Position numbers and translations under genes: made by a program. The notes beneath the pieces were generated by a model that searched no databases, was not told where the DNA came from, and saw only the letters and a program-made list of their open reading frames with translations. Shown one piece after another: positions 1 through 8,003 of a stretch of 64,000 nucleotides of DNA. The stretch covers positions 61,926 to 125,925 of the forward strand of contig NZ_LAJB01000017.1 in NCBI RefSeq assembly GCF_000970685.1. Direction: 5' to 3'. Position 1 is the stretch's first letter; each line of letters begins with the position of its first letter. The stretch is from Domibacillus indicus. Lineage in GTDB: Bacteria > Bacillota > Bacilli > Bacillales > Domibacillaceae.

Positions 1-323
1 GTCCAAACACTGCTCAGTACATGTCGGCCGCCAAGCTCCGCTGCGGCTTCCATGGCCGGCAGATAGCTTTTCGGGTCAATGTCATCACAAATACGGGCAA
101 GCTCGATGTCAAGCAGTTTCATTCCTGTATCAGCCATTGCCTTTTTCGTTTCGCGCAGAAGCGCCTTGCTTTCTGTCAATGAAACATCATGCTCACCCGG
201 TACACCCATATGAATAGGCCTCAGGCTGACATAATCATAACCCGTACGGGCAGCAATCGATATCATCTCCGGGGGCGGACAGCCAAGAACGGTCAAATAC
301 GCAAGTGAAAACTGGCTGGTCAT
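1..323 (-). CDS. Sugar phosphate isomerase/epimerase-family TIM barrel protein (3' end outside window)
   Basis: The reading frame starts at an ATG preceded by GGGAGGAG and runs off the left edge, so only about 107 N-terminal residues are visible. It opens MTSQFSLAYLTVLGCPPPEM, followed by the alternating strand/helix pattern of xylose-isomerase-like TIM barrels (AP endonuclease 2 superfamily: hydroxypyruvate isomerase, IolE, IolI). It lies 19 bp downstream of the ThDP enzyme gene on the same strand and is almost certainly the last visible gene of that operon. The substrate cannot be told from the fragment. Confidence 0.75.
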   Translation of the reverse strand, partial: MTSQFSLAYLTVLGCPPPEMISIAARTGYDYVSLRPIHMGVPGEHDVSLTESKALLRETKKAMADTGMKLLDIELARICDDIDPKSYLPAMEAAAELGGRHVLSSVW

Positions 324-342
324 CTGTTTGCTCCTCCCTCTC

Positions 343-2103
343 TTAGTTCGTTGAAACGTGATGCACGGTTTTGCCCGGTGAATAAATGTCCATGATGTTC
401 CAGTGACCCGCTGTCGGCACCGGATTATTGAGCATCGCAACATCAATCACGACCGGCTTATTCGCCTGGACCGCCGCTTCCAGCGCCGGCTTAAATTCCT
501 CTGCTTTTTGGATCTTTACTCCTTCTACTCCATAAGCGCGGGCAATCGCCGCAAAGTCCGGTGAATAAGGCTCTCCATCTTTCTCAAACAACGTGCCCAG
601 CGTTGTGCCATAGTGGGCTTTCTGCAGGCCGGCAATGGTGCCGAACGCAAAGTTGTTCATAATCACCCAGATGACAGGAATGTTTTCCTCCGCTGCTGTG
701 GCCAGAAGTGCCGGGTTTTGGCCGAAGCCGCCGTCCCCGACAAGGGAGACTACCACGCGGTCCGGGTGCGCGACTTTTACCCCGAGTGCCGCCGGTGCTC
801 CAAAGCCCATTGTCGCAAACCCGCCAGGCGTAAAAATAGTGCCCGGTGTTAAAATGTCAAACTGCTGGCCGACACCGTTTTTATTCCAGCCTACATCGGT
901 TGTAATAAACGCATCACGCGGAAGAACATCGCGCACGTCCGCTAAAATCCGCTGCGGCTGCATTGGAAAGCTGCTGTCTGCTGCGAACTGCTGATTGCTT
1001 TCTTTAAATGCCCGCTTCTCTGCTGCAATCTCTGCTTTTAAGGCCTCATTCTGGCGCCCTTCCGGTATAAGACGCTTTGCCGCACGGTTTAAAACGATGA
1101 GCGCCTGTTTTAAGTCGGCAACCGCTCCGATTTCAACCGGATAGTTGCGGCCAATTTCACTTGGTTCAATGTCAATTTGAATCAGCTTTGCCGGCGGAAA
1201 GCTGAATGTGTACTCTTCTTCCCATGAACTGCTGTCCGCCTCCGCAAAACGGGTGCCAAGCGCCAGCATATAATCTGCTTCTTTGCAGGTATCATTAATG
1301 AATTTCGTACCCCAGAAGCCGGTCATGCCTAGCACAAGCGGGTTGTCATCTGCCACCGCGCCTTTGCCCATTAAAGAATGTGCGACGGGGATCCCTAAAT
1401 GGTTTACGAGTTCCGCCAGCTCTTCTGCTGCATCTGCCAGCAGGATACCGCCGCCTGCATAAATAACAGGGTTCCGGGCATCCAGCAGTGTTTGAACGAT
1501 TTTTTCTGCTGTTTCTTCGTCAATCGACGGCTTTTGAAGCGATTTCGTATGACGGTACTGCTTTTCAAACAGCGCCGTGTCAATTTCTTTTGAAAAAATA
1601 TCCATCGGGACCGAGACAAGAACTGGACCCGGTGTACCTGTTTCCGCTAATTGAAACGCTTTCTCCAGAATTTCAGGAAGCAGATGCGGGCTGTCCACAC
1701 GCCAGGCTCGTTTGACAAAAGGGCGGTAAATTTCGTACTGCGTTGCATCCGCATGAAGATTCACTTCCTGGTGCGGATGCTTGCCGTAGTAGTGGCTCGG
1801 GATATCTCCCGCAATCACGACCATTGGTATGCAGTCGAGTGCTGCGTTGGCAACACCGGTTGCCGCATTCGTCAGGCCGGGACCAACATGGCTGAGCACG
1901 ACGGATGTCTTCTTTTTTGCCCGGGCATAGCCATCCGCTGCATGGGCTGCGACCTGTTCATGGCGGACATTAATAAATCGGATTGAACTTTTTTCAAGCT
2001 CGGTTAGGACCGCAATATTCGTGTGCCCGCAAAGGCCAAAGATATGTTCAATGCCGCGGTTTTCCAGGTACTTCACTAATTGTCGGGAAATCAATTCTTT
2101 CAT
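343..2103 (-). CDS. Thiamine diphosphate-dependent enzyme, acetolactate synthase-like
   Basis: 586-residue ThDP enzyme with the usual three domains: N-terminal pyrimidine-binding domain with the catalytic Glu at about residue 49 (RHEQ), central domain, and C-terminal PP domain with GDG (about 456) and NN (about 483) for Mg-ThDP. An upstream in-frame ATG exists, but AGGAGG stands 7 nt before the chosen ATG, which overlaps the stop of the dehydrogenase gene (ATGA). The family includes acetolactate synthase, benzoylformate decarboxylase and glyoxylate carboligase. The retained Glu argues against true glyoxylate carboligase, which has Val there. With the isomerase, dehydrogenase and aldehyde dehydrogenase it probably cleaves or condenses a 2-oxo acid in a catabolic route; the exact reaction is unknown. 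Confidence 0.85.
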   Translation of the reverse strand: MKELISRQLVKYLENRGIEHIFGLCGHTNIAVLTELEKSSIRFINVRHEQVAAHAADGYARAKKKTSVVLSHVGPGLTNAATGVANAALDCIPMVVIAGDIPSHYYGKHPHQEVNLHADATQYEIYRPFVKRAWRVDSPHLLPEILEKAFQLAETGTPGPVLVSVPMDIFSKEIDTALFEKQYRHTKSLQKPSIDEETAEKIVQTLLDARNPVIYAGGGILLADAAEELAELVNHLGIPVAHSLMGKGAVADDNPLVLGMTGFWGTKFINDTCKEADYMLALGTRFAEADSSSWEEEYTFSFPPAKLIQIDIEPSEIGRNYPVEIGAVADLKQALIVLNRAAKRLIPEGRQNEALKAEIAAEKRAFKESNQQFAADSSFPMQPQRILADVRDVLPRDAFITTDVGWNKNGVGQQFDILTPGTIFTPGGFATMGFGAPAALGVKVAHPDRVVVSLVGDGGFGQNPALLATAAEENIPVIWVIMNNFAFGTIAGLQKAHYGTTLGTLFEKDGEPYSPDFAAIARAYGVEGVKIQKAEEFKPALEAAVQANKPVVIDVAMLNNPVPTAGHWNIMDIYSPGKTVHHVSTN

Positions 2104-3149
2104 GGTCGGGAATCCTCCTTGAAATTCAAGATAATTTTGGCACACTGGCCGGCTGCCGCTTTTTCATAAGCCCGTTCATATTCATGCAGCGGAACAATCT
2201 CCGCAATAACAGGATCAATTACAAAATCTGGATGAATCAAGTAGTCAACACTTTGAGCAAAATCAGCTGGAAAGTTATAAATAATGCTGCCGTGAATCGC
2301 AATTTCGTTACGGACAATTTTTAAAATTGGCAGTGTTGCTTCTGCTGTCAGGCCGATTAAGACGACTTTCCCGCCAGGCTTGACAATATCAACCGCTTGC
2401 TCAACCGCCTGGCTGACACCGGCTGCTTCAATAACGACATCGAATTTTGCTTCTGCCGGAACAGAAGCCGGTGTGTACGTTTGTATGCTTCCATATGCCT
2501 GTACATCCGAAAGCTTCGCTTCATTTATATCAATCGCCGTGATCGCTGCCCCGAGATGAGCAGCGAGCGCTATCGCCAGCTGGCCTTCCGTTCCGCATCC
2601 AATAACGGCAACAGAGGTTTCACCCGTTATGTTTACATGTTTTAATGCGTGAACCACAACAGCAAATGGCTCAATTAAGACTGCTCGTTCATCCGGCAAT
2701 TCATCCGGCACCGGCAGAATATACTTCGCTGAAATTGTAAATTCTTCTGCAAAGCCGCCGTCTGTATTGACACCAAGTGACTTTTTGTAAAGACATAAAT
2801 TTGTATTTCCTTTTTGGCATTGTTCACATTCATCACAATAGGAGTTCGGCTGAATCACAACCCGTGTTCCAACTGGTATAGCAACATCTTTTCCTTTTTC
2901 AACAACCATTCCAAGCAGCTCGTGTCCCGGTGTAATCGGATAGGCCGCATGAGAAATTTTACCTTTGTACACACCGATATCCGATCCGCAAATACCGCCG
3001 TAAATGAGTTTAATTTTCACTTCATTTTGTTCAGGCGCACGCGCTGCAGCACCTTCCTTTAACGACACATCTCCAGGTCCCGCCAGGTATAAGCTGTGCA
3101 TACTTTTCACCACCACTTGTTGATCAAAATTCTGCTTTAATGTACACAT
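2100..3149 (-). CDS. Zinc-dependent alcohol/polyol dehydrogenase (MDR family)
   Basis: 349-residue medium-chain dehydrogenase. Visible are the catalytic-zinc segment GGICGSD and GHE, the structural-zinc cysteines (CDECEQCQKGNTNLC) and the Rossmann motif VIGCGTEGQLA, so it should oxidise a secondary or primary alcohol with NAD(P). The ATG at 3149 has GAGGTGA 4 nt upstream and follows the aldehyde dehydrogenase stop by 4 bp; an internal ATG at 3101 with a weaker GGTGGTGA is the alternative and matches the usual family start. It overlaps the ThDP gene by 4 bp, so translational coupling is likely. It resembles sorbitol/threonine dehydrogenases only at family level. Confidence 0.85.
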   Translation of the reverse strand: MCTLKQNFDQQVVVKSMHSLYLAGPGDVSLKEGAAARAPEQNEVKIKLIYGGICGSDIGVYKGKISHAAYPITPGHELLGMVVEKGKDVAIPVGTRVVIQPNSYCDECEQCQKGNTNLCLYKKSLGVNTDGGFAEEFTISAKYILPVPDELPDERAVLIEPFAVVVHALKHVNITGETSVAVIGCGTEGQLAIALAAHLGAAITAIDINEAKLSDVQAYGSIQTYTPASVPAEAKFDVVIEAAGVSQAVEQAVDIVKPGGKVVLIGLTAEATLPILKIVRNEIAIHGSIIYNFPADFAQSVDYLIHPDFVIDPVIAEIVPLHEYERAYEKAAAGQCAKIILNFKEDSRP

Positions 3150-3153
3150 CGAA

Positions 3154-4590
3154 TCACCTCGGAAGCTGCAGAACGATCATTTTAGATTCTGTCATGTCCT
3201 CAATCGCAAAGCGCGGGCCCTCACGGCCGATTCCACTGTTTTTCACACCGCCATATGGCCAATGGTCAAGGCGGAAATTGGATGTTCCATTAAGAACCAC
3301 GCCGCCGACTTCGAGTTCATGTGCTGCTTTGTAGGCAAGGTCAAGCTGATTAGTAAAGATACCTGCCTGAAGGCCAAAATCAGAATCATTTGCCTGCGCC
3401 ACCGCGTCCTCGAACGTTTCATAAGGAATAATGCTGACAATCGGTCCAAATACCTCCTCGCAGACAACATTCGCCGATTTTGGCGGGTTTAATAGAATCG
3501 TTGGCTGCACGTTGGCTCCATTCTGCTTGCCTCCGCTGACAATTTCCGCTCCTTCTTTTACAGCTAGATCGATCCAATTGATAACGCGTTCGGCTGCTTT
3601 TTCATCAACAAGCGTGCCGACATCGGTCTGCGGGTCAAGCGGATCACCTACTTTAAGCTTTTCTACTTCTGTTTTCAGCTTCTCCTTAAACGCTGGAACA
3701 ATTGACTGATGAACGTAAATACGCTGAACGGAAATACAGCTTTGACCAGAATTGCTGAAGCCCGTTCTCGCACACATCATAGCAGCCCGGTCCAAGTCAG
3801 CGTCTTCATGCACAATTGTGGCTGCATTTCCGCCAAGCTCTAACAGCACTTTTTTCATACCGGCAATTGAGCAAATGTTGCGGCTTGCGACAAGGCCACC
3901 GGTAAAAGAAATAACATTCACCCGCTCATCCTTAACGATCGCCTGGCCGCTCTCGACGCCGCCCAGCACCATATTAACGGCTCTTTTTGGCAGCCCTGCT
4001 TCCAGTAAAAGCTCTAATAAAGCGGTTGCAATTAAAGATGTTTGAGGGGCTGGCTTTAAAATTGTACTGTTGCCGGCCGCAAACGCCGGTCCTACTTTGT
4101 GGCAGACAAGATTCAACGGCGCGTTAAACGGCGTAATTGCTGCAATAACACCAACCGGCACGCGGAATGTAACGGCAATTGCATTTATTCCTCTTTCAGA
4201 TGCATCTCCCGGCAAACTTTGTCCGTTTAAACGTTTTGCTTCTTCTCCTGAAAGTTCAAGAGTTTCTATGGAGCGGGCTACTTCATCCAGAGTGTTTTTC
4301 AGCGGCTTCCCGAGTTCCAATGAAATAAGGCGGGCAAATTCTTCTTTTCGTTCTTCTAATAAAAAGGAAGCTTTCTTTAAAATACGCGCCCGTTCATGTG
4401 CGGGAATCAAAGAGATTTCTTTTTTGGCATCAAAAGCGGACTTTAAAGCATTTTCAGTATCCTCCATTGCAGCCAGCACCTGGCTGCCAATCACTTCACC
4501 AGAATAGGGACTTTTTACTTTAACGGCTTTACGATTTTCTTCCAGCCATTCACCGTTAATAAATGGTCTTGCTTTTTTGTGTTCTAACAA
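3154..4590 (-). CDS. Aldehyde dehydrogenase (NAD(P)+)
   Basis: 478-residue ALDH superfamily protein with catalytic Glu at about 251 (LELGGNA) and nucleophile Cys at about 285 (GQSCIS). It is closest in style to the lactaldehyde / phosphonoacetaldehyde / non-phosphorylating GAPDH branch. A GTG three codons upstream (4599) also opens the frame but lacks a Shine-Dalgarno; AGGTGA lies 5 nt before the TTG at 4590, so that start is preferred. It is the first gene of the leftward operon aldehyde dehydrogenase, Zn-dehydrogenase, ThDP enzyme, TIM-barrel isomerase. Two TAGATCGATCTA palindromes and a cre site stand in its promoter region. It probably oxidises an aldehyde produced by the ThDP lyase or the dehydrogenase. 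Confidence 0.85.
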   Translation of the reverse strand: MLEHKKARPFINGEWLEENRKAVKVKSPYSGEVIGSQVLAAMEDTENALKSAFDAKKEISLIPAHERARILKKASFLLEERKEEFARLISLELGKPLKNTLDEVARSIETLELSGEEAKRLNGQSLPGDASERGINAIAVTFRVPVGVIAAITPFNAPLNLVCHKVGPAFAAGNSTILKPAPQTSLIATALLELLLEAGLPKRAVNMVLGGVESGQAIVKDERVNVISFTGGLVASRNICSIAGMKKVLLELGGNAATIVHEDADLDRAAMMCARTGFSNSGQSCISVQRIYVHQSIVPAFKEKLKTEVEKLKVGDPLDPQTDVGTLVDEKAAERVINWIDLAVKEGAEIVSGGKQNGANVQPTILLNPPKSANVVCEEVFGPIVSIIPYETFEDAVAQANDSDFGLQAGIFTNQLDLAYKAAHELEVGGVVLNGTSNFRLDHWPYGGVKNSGIGREGPRFAIEDMTESKMIVLQLPR

Positions 4591-4611
4591 TTCAATCACC
4601 TGCTTTTGTTT

Positions 4612-4625
4612 ATTAGATCGATCTA
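4612..4625. promoter_or_regulatory. Palindromic operator 1 (TTAGATCGATCTAA)
   Basis: Perfect 14-bp palindrome with central CG, just upstream of the aldehyde dehydrogenase start. The same core occurs at 4641, 4814, 14083 and 14113, always at promoters of this locus. A central CG is typical of LacI-family operators, so the LacI gene at 9989-11011 is the inferred binder. Confidence 0.7.
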
Positions 4626-4640
4626 AAAATTTATCTTTTA

Positions 4641-4652
4641 ATAGATCGATCT
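4641..4652. promoter_or_regulatory. Palindromic operator 2 (TAGATCGATCTA)
   Basis: Second copy of the 12-bp core, 29 bp (center to center about 28 bp) from operator 1, between the divergent aldehyde dehydrogenase and permease genes. The pair would suit cooperative or looping repression of the leftward operon. Confidence 0.68.
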
Positions 4653-4683
4653 AATGACCGACCTATTAAAAGACCTTCTTTAT

Positions 4684-4697
4684 TGAAAGCGTTAACA
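4684..4697 (+). promoter_or_regulatory. cre site (CcpA)
   Basis: TGAAAGCGTTAACA fits the catabolite-responsive element consensus TGWNANCGNTNWCA at every position. It sits in the divergent control region between the aldehyde dehydrogenase operon and the permease gene, which suggests carbon catabolite repression of the locus. Confidence 0.7.
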
Positions 4698-4813
4698 CAA
4701 TAATAACTGAATTTTTTTCATGCTGCAACCCTTTTCATTTTTTCTTGAAATTTGTTTTCGGACTCGAAGGATTTCGTGGACGTTTTTAAAAAACTTTGCT
4801 ACGTTTAAAATCA

Positions 4814-4825
4814 TAGATCGATCTA
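4814..4825. promoter_or_regulatory. Palindromic operator 3 (TAGATCGATCTA)
   Basis: Third copy of the core, ending 5 bp before the AGGAGGTGA ribosome binding site of the permease gene at 4841. Binding here would block transcription of the permease in step with the leftward operon. Confidence 0.68.
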
Positions 4826-4840
4826 CTAGGAGGTGAAAGA

Positions 4841-6187
4841 GTGGCTTTGTTTCTTTATCCAGCTTTAATTTTTTTGTTTATGCTTTCCGTTTTCTTGGAT
4901 GCTTCTTTTCTTCGTTACACGGTCGGAGGTGTTGCATTTCTAGCGCTTTTGAATGCTGCCATTCGGGCAAAGGGCCTTTATTTTTATTCTGGTCTTATTT
5001 TCTTCATTATTGGATCAGCTCTTTTTTTCGCTCAGGATCTGCCCTGGTATTCCTTTTTTTTATCTTTTGATTCAATGCTCGGCGTTTTGTCTCTTTTTCT
5101 TGTCCTTCCTTTTTTAAATTCGATTATCCGTGTAGGCCATTATGATACAAATTTAAATGTGCTGCTTCGCCGCGATATCCAGACAACAGACAAGCTTTAC
5201 CGCCGCAGCTTTCTTGTTTCCCATATGCTTGGCTTGTTTTTAAATATCGCGACTATTCCTCTTTTGCGAAACTCGCTTCAGCAAACATTAAAAAAGCTTC
5301 CAAAAGAAACAGCTAATTCCTTTTTGTCTGGAAGCCTGCTGCGCGGTTATGCACTGTGTCTTTCATGGAGTCCAATGGAAGTGATGGTCAGTACCTCGCT
5401 TGATTTGACCGGAATAACATATTACCAGGTAATTCTGCCAATACTGCTCATCGTCTTTCTTTTTGTGGCGATTGATTATACGCTCTCGTTTTTTAAATAC
5501 CGGTCCTTTGGTCTGAATATTGCCGATGCTTTGCAGTCCAGAACAAATGTGAAAAGAAAGATGCTGGAAATGGCAGGCATGCTTCTGTTGTTTATTTTAC
5601 TAACATCTGTTTTTCAGCAATTTTTTCAGAAAGGCTATTTGCTTTCAGTCGTTATAATTATCCTTCCCATTTCATTTTTATGGGCGCTGCTTATAAAAAA
5701 ACAGAAGCGGTACATACGTGTAACAATTCCGCACTGGAGGGAGCGGACAGCGGGATTGTCTAATTACTTTTTCATGTTCTTAAGCGCCGGTCTTTTTGTC
5801 AGCATGCTTGCCGAATCCGGCACTCTGTCTATTTTACAGGACGGATTTCGCAGCGCTTCTGATCAAACATTGCTGTTTTACGTTATGATCGGTTTGTATT
5901 TTTTTATCACTTCACTAATCGGCTTTCACCCGCTCGTTTCAATTACCTTGCTGGGAGAACTGCTGCAGCCTGTGCTGCCGGAAGCCTCACCTGTGCCATT
6001 GACAATAGTGCTGATAACATGCAGCCTGGCGACGGTCATGTACAGCCCGTTTAATTTGTCTGTTTCCATTTTATCGGAGCTTTTGCGTATTAATCCCTTT
6101 GCTATTGTCCGCTGGAATATCCGGTATGCTTTGCTTTACATGAGTGTCAGCAGTTTAATTGCTTACGGAATCGGATTGTTTTTGTAA
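4841..6187 (+). CDS. Polytopic membrane protein, putative transporter
   Basis: 448-residue very hydrophobic protein with about 10-12 predicted membrane segments and short polar loops, starting at GTG with AGGAGGTGA upstream. I do not recognise a named family motif. The overall pattern, two hydrophobic halves with a re-entrant-looking stretch near FHPLVSITLLGELLQP, resembles ion-transporter-superfamily permeases. It is divergent from the aldehyde dehydrogenase operon and carries operator 3 at its ribosome binding site, so it belongs to the same regulon. Uptake or export of a substrate or intermediate is an inference from context only. Confidence 0.65.
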   Translation: MALFLYPALIFLFMLSVFLDASFLRYTVGGVAFLALLNAAIRAKGLYFYSGLIFFIIGSALFFAQDLPWYSFFLSFDSMLGVLSLFLVLPFLNSIIRVGHYDTNLNVLLRRDIQTTDKLYRRSFLVSHMLGLFLNIATIPLLRNSLQQTLKKLPKETANSFLSGSLLRGYALCLSWSPMEVMVSTSLDLTGITYYQVILPILLIVFLFVAIDYTLSFFKYRSFGLNIADALQSRTNVKRKMLEMAGMLLLFILLTSVFQQFFQKGYLLSVVIIILPISFLWALLIKKQKRYIRVTIPHWRERTAGLSNYFFMFLSAGLFVSMLAESGTLSILQDGFRSASDQTLLFYVMIGLYFFITSLIGFHPLVSITLLGELLQPVLPEASPVPLTIVLITCSLATVMYSPFNLSVSILSELLRINPFAIVRWNIRYALLYMSVSSLIAYGIGLFL

Positions 6188-6201
6188 AATTTCAAAAAAT
6201 A

Positions 6202-6230
6202 TTTACGGCACTGTAAAGCTGTACTATACT
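6202..6230 (+). promoter_or_regulatory. Sigma-A-type promoter of aroK
   Basis: TTTACG and TATACT are separated by 17 bp, in the 78-bp gap between the permease stop and the kinase start. This implies that the kinase gene is a separate unit rather than part of the catabolic regulon. Confidence 0.5.
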
Positions 6231-6265
6231 AAATGGTAATTCACTTAGAGGAAAAGGTGTTTTGA

Positions 6266-6826
6266 TTGAATAATGTGCGTACTTCTGCAAGGCAGAAAAC
6301 GATTGTGCTGATCGGTTTTATGGGTGTCGGTAAAACGACAGTCGGTGAGCTGGTGGCAAAAAAATTATATCGAACGTTTATTGATGTAGACAAAGAAATT
6401 GAAAAAGATTTTAGCATGACGATTCCTGAAATTTTTGCGCAGCATGGTGAGCCGTTTTTTCGCAACTATGAAGAAAAGAAAACTTGCGCTCTAGCGCAGG
6501 AAAAGCTAAAAGTGCTGTCGATCGGCGGTGGTGCCTTCTTAAATCCTGTTATTCGGAAGGCGTGTCTTGATAACTGTATCGTTTTTTACTTGGACGTTGC
6601 CTGGGAAGAGTGGAAAGAACGGCTTAATCTTTTAATTGACAGCCGTCCCATTTTGCAAAGCAAAAATATAACAGAAATAGAAGAACTGTTTTATAAACGG
6701 CAGAGTGCTTATGCCATTAACCATTCAAAGCTGTCAATCAATCACCGGTCCGCTGAAGAAGTAGCTGACTTTATCGTTGATTCTTTGAAATACGCCTGGG
6801 AACTTTATGAGCCGAATAATGTGTAA
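6266..6826 (+). CDS. aroK: Shikimate kinase
   Basis: 186-residue P-loop kinase of the shikimate kinase family: Walker A GFMGVGKTT (about 18-26), IDVD aspartate, EPFFRNYE with the shikimate-binding Arg, the GGG loop (IGGGAF), RPIL in the lid and YKRQSAY near the C-terminus. All usual shikimate-contacting residues are present, so true shikimate phosphorylation is likely even though the gene is embedded in a catabolic locus. TTG start with AAAAGGTG upstream. It has its own promoter at 6202-6230 and a strong terminator directly after the stop. Confidence 0.85.
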   Translation: MNNVRTSARQKTIVLIGFMGVGKTTVGELVAKKLYRTFIDVDKEIEKDFSMTIPEIFAQHGEPFFRNYEEKKTCALAQEKLKVLSIGGGAFLNPVIRKACLDNCIVFYLDVAWEEWKERLNLLIDSRPILQSKNITEIEELFYKRQSAYAINHSKLSINHRSAEEVADFIVDSLKYAWELYEPNNV

Positions 6827-6860
6827 AAAGGACTGTCTCGCCTTGCGAGACAGTCCTTTT
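6826..6860 (+). terminator. Intrinsic terminator after aroK
   Basis: Perfect 16-bp stem (AAAAGGACTGTCTCGC / GCGAGACAGTCCTTTT) with a 3-nt loop. It overlaps the aroK stop codon and has a symmetric A/T border, so it could also act for the leftward HMG-CoA-lyase transcript. Confidence 0.85.
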
Positions 6861-6873
6861 CTTATTCATTAGC

Positions 6874-7003
6874 GGCGCAATTCCCCGGCTTTTTGGCGTA
6901 TTTTCCAGAAATACTGGCGCAATAATGCTATGTGACGGCGCGATACCAAACGTATTGCGCCGTCACAGCAGGAAAGCGCGCCATTCTTTAAAGTTATCGC
7001 GCC
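6874..7003. repeat. Degenerate GGCGCRAT repeat cluster with large hairpin
   Basis: Five full matches to GGCGCRAT or its complement occur within 130 bp (6874, 6916, 6937, 6954, 6996), plus a half copy at 6976. Positions 6931-6967 form a hairpin with 11 perfect outer pairs (TGTGACGGCGC / GCGCCGTCACA) that can extend to about 16 pairs around a CAAAC loop. Both strands are largely open here, but the translated repeats look like low-complexity shadow sequence, not a gene. Confidence 0.6.
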
Positions 7004-7046
7004 ATTACAGCAGAAAATCAAGCTGGCTTTCCCTGTAAGACCGTAG

Positions 7047-8000
7047 TTATCCCAACTTTGCCTGGCCTTCTGGTTTAGGGTTGAGTGCCGAACATGGCCC
7101 TGCTTGAAGCATATAGCTGCTTTTCTCGCCTGTTTTGCCAAGCATATGCTGAACTTCTTTTGCTGTGGAAATTATTTTTTCCAGGATTATTCCAGTTGCT
7201 ACCCCCATTTCTTCAAACCCATGGACAAGATCTTCTGTCGCAATATTGCCTGTTGCTCCCGGCGCATACGGGCATCCGCCAAGCCCCGCAACGGAACTGT
7301 CAAAGTGGATCACGCCCTGCTGCAGCGCTGAGATTGCATTAGCAAAGGCCATGCCACGGGTATTATGAAGGTGCAATGAGAACGTCATATCCGGAAACCG
7401 GTCCTTTAACTGTCCGAGATAGCTGTATACCTGGCGCGGGTTAGCCATCCCGGTTGTATCGGCGAGAGATACTTCTTCAATCCCCATCCTAGTATATCGA
7501 TCTAATATGGGTACTAAACGTTCTACCGGAACAATTCCTTCATACGGACAGCCAAATGCAACTGAAATGGAACCGCCGACTTTGACGCTGTTTTTCTCCG
7601 CCAGGTCAATAATCGGTTCCAGTGCGTTTTGTGCTTCTTCCACCGTGGCATTTGCATTGGATAAGCTGTGTGAGTCCGTTGCCGACAGCATCAGCTTCAG
7701 CTTTTTCATCCCGGCATCAATGGCCCGCTGTGCACCTCTTGCATTGGGCACTAATGCACGAAATGCCATGCCGGTTAAATCCTGTGAACGTGATACGACT
7801 TCTTCTGCATCCTTTAATTGCGGAATAGCTTTTGGATGAACAAACGAGGTAATCTCCATGGACTTTACACCTGTTTCAGCCAGCCTGCGGATAATCTCTA
7901 CTTTTGTATCTGTTGGAATCCAGTCATGCTCTGCTTGAAATCCATCACGCGGTGCCACTTCACAGATGATGACTTTCTGGGGCAATGTTAGCTCTTTCAT
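7047..8000 (-). CDS. Hydroxymethylglutaryl-CoA lyase family protein
   Basis: 317-residue TIM-barrel DRE metallolyase-like protein: CEVAPRDGFQ near the N-terminus (metal Asp in PRDG), HLHNTRG in the C-terminal half (metal His pair) and the signature GLGGCPYAPGATGNIATED with the catalytic Cys. It should cleave a 3-hydroxy-3-methylacyl-CoA-type thioester into acetyl-CoA or pyruvate plus an oxo product. It starts 3 bp after the class III CoA-transferase stop on the same strand, so transferase and lyase form an activation/cleavage pair. Whether the substrate is HMG-CoA, citramalyl-CoA or another branched acyl-CoA is not decided. Confidence 0.88.
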   Translation of the reverse strand: MKELTLPQKVIICEVAPRDGFQAEHDWIPTDTKVEIIRRLAETGVKSMEITSFVHPKAIPQLKDAEEVVSRSQDLTGMAFRALVPNARGAQRAIDAGMKKLKLMLSATDSHSLSNANATVEEAQNALEPIIDLAEKNSVKVGGSISVAFGCPYEGIVPVERLVPILDRYTRMGIEEVSLADTTGMANPRQVYSYLGQLKDRFPDMTFSLHLHNTRGMAFANAISALQQGVIHFDSSVAGLGGCPYAPGATGNIATEDLVHGFEEMGVATGIILEKIISTAKEVQHMLGKTGEKSSYMLQAGPCSALNPKPEGQAKLG

Positions 8001-8003
8001 AGG

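Noticed and set aside
343..2103. Calling the ThDP enzyme glyoxylate carboligase because an isomerase gene follows
   Set aside because: The catalytic Glu typical of other ThDP enzymes is present, whereas glyoxylate carboligase has Val there.
6869..7141. Open frame of 90 codons on the minus strand after the lyase gene
   Set aside because: It overlaps the lyase gene end and is built from the GGCGCRAT repeats; no ribosome binding site or protein-like pattern.
7493..7504. TATATCGATCTA, one mismatch from the regulon palindrome, inside the HMG-CoA-lyase-like gene
   Set aside because: Intragenic, asymmetric at the first arm and not near a promoter; chance match is likely.
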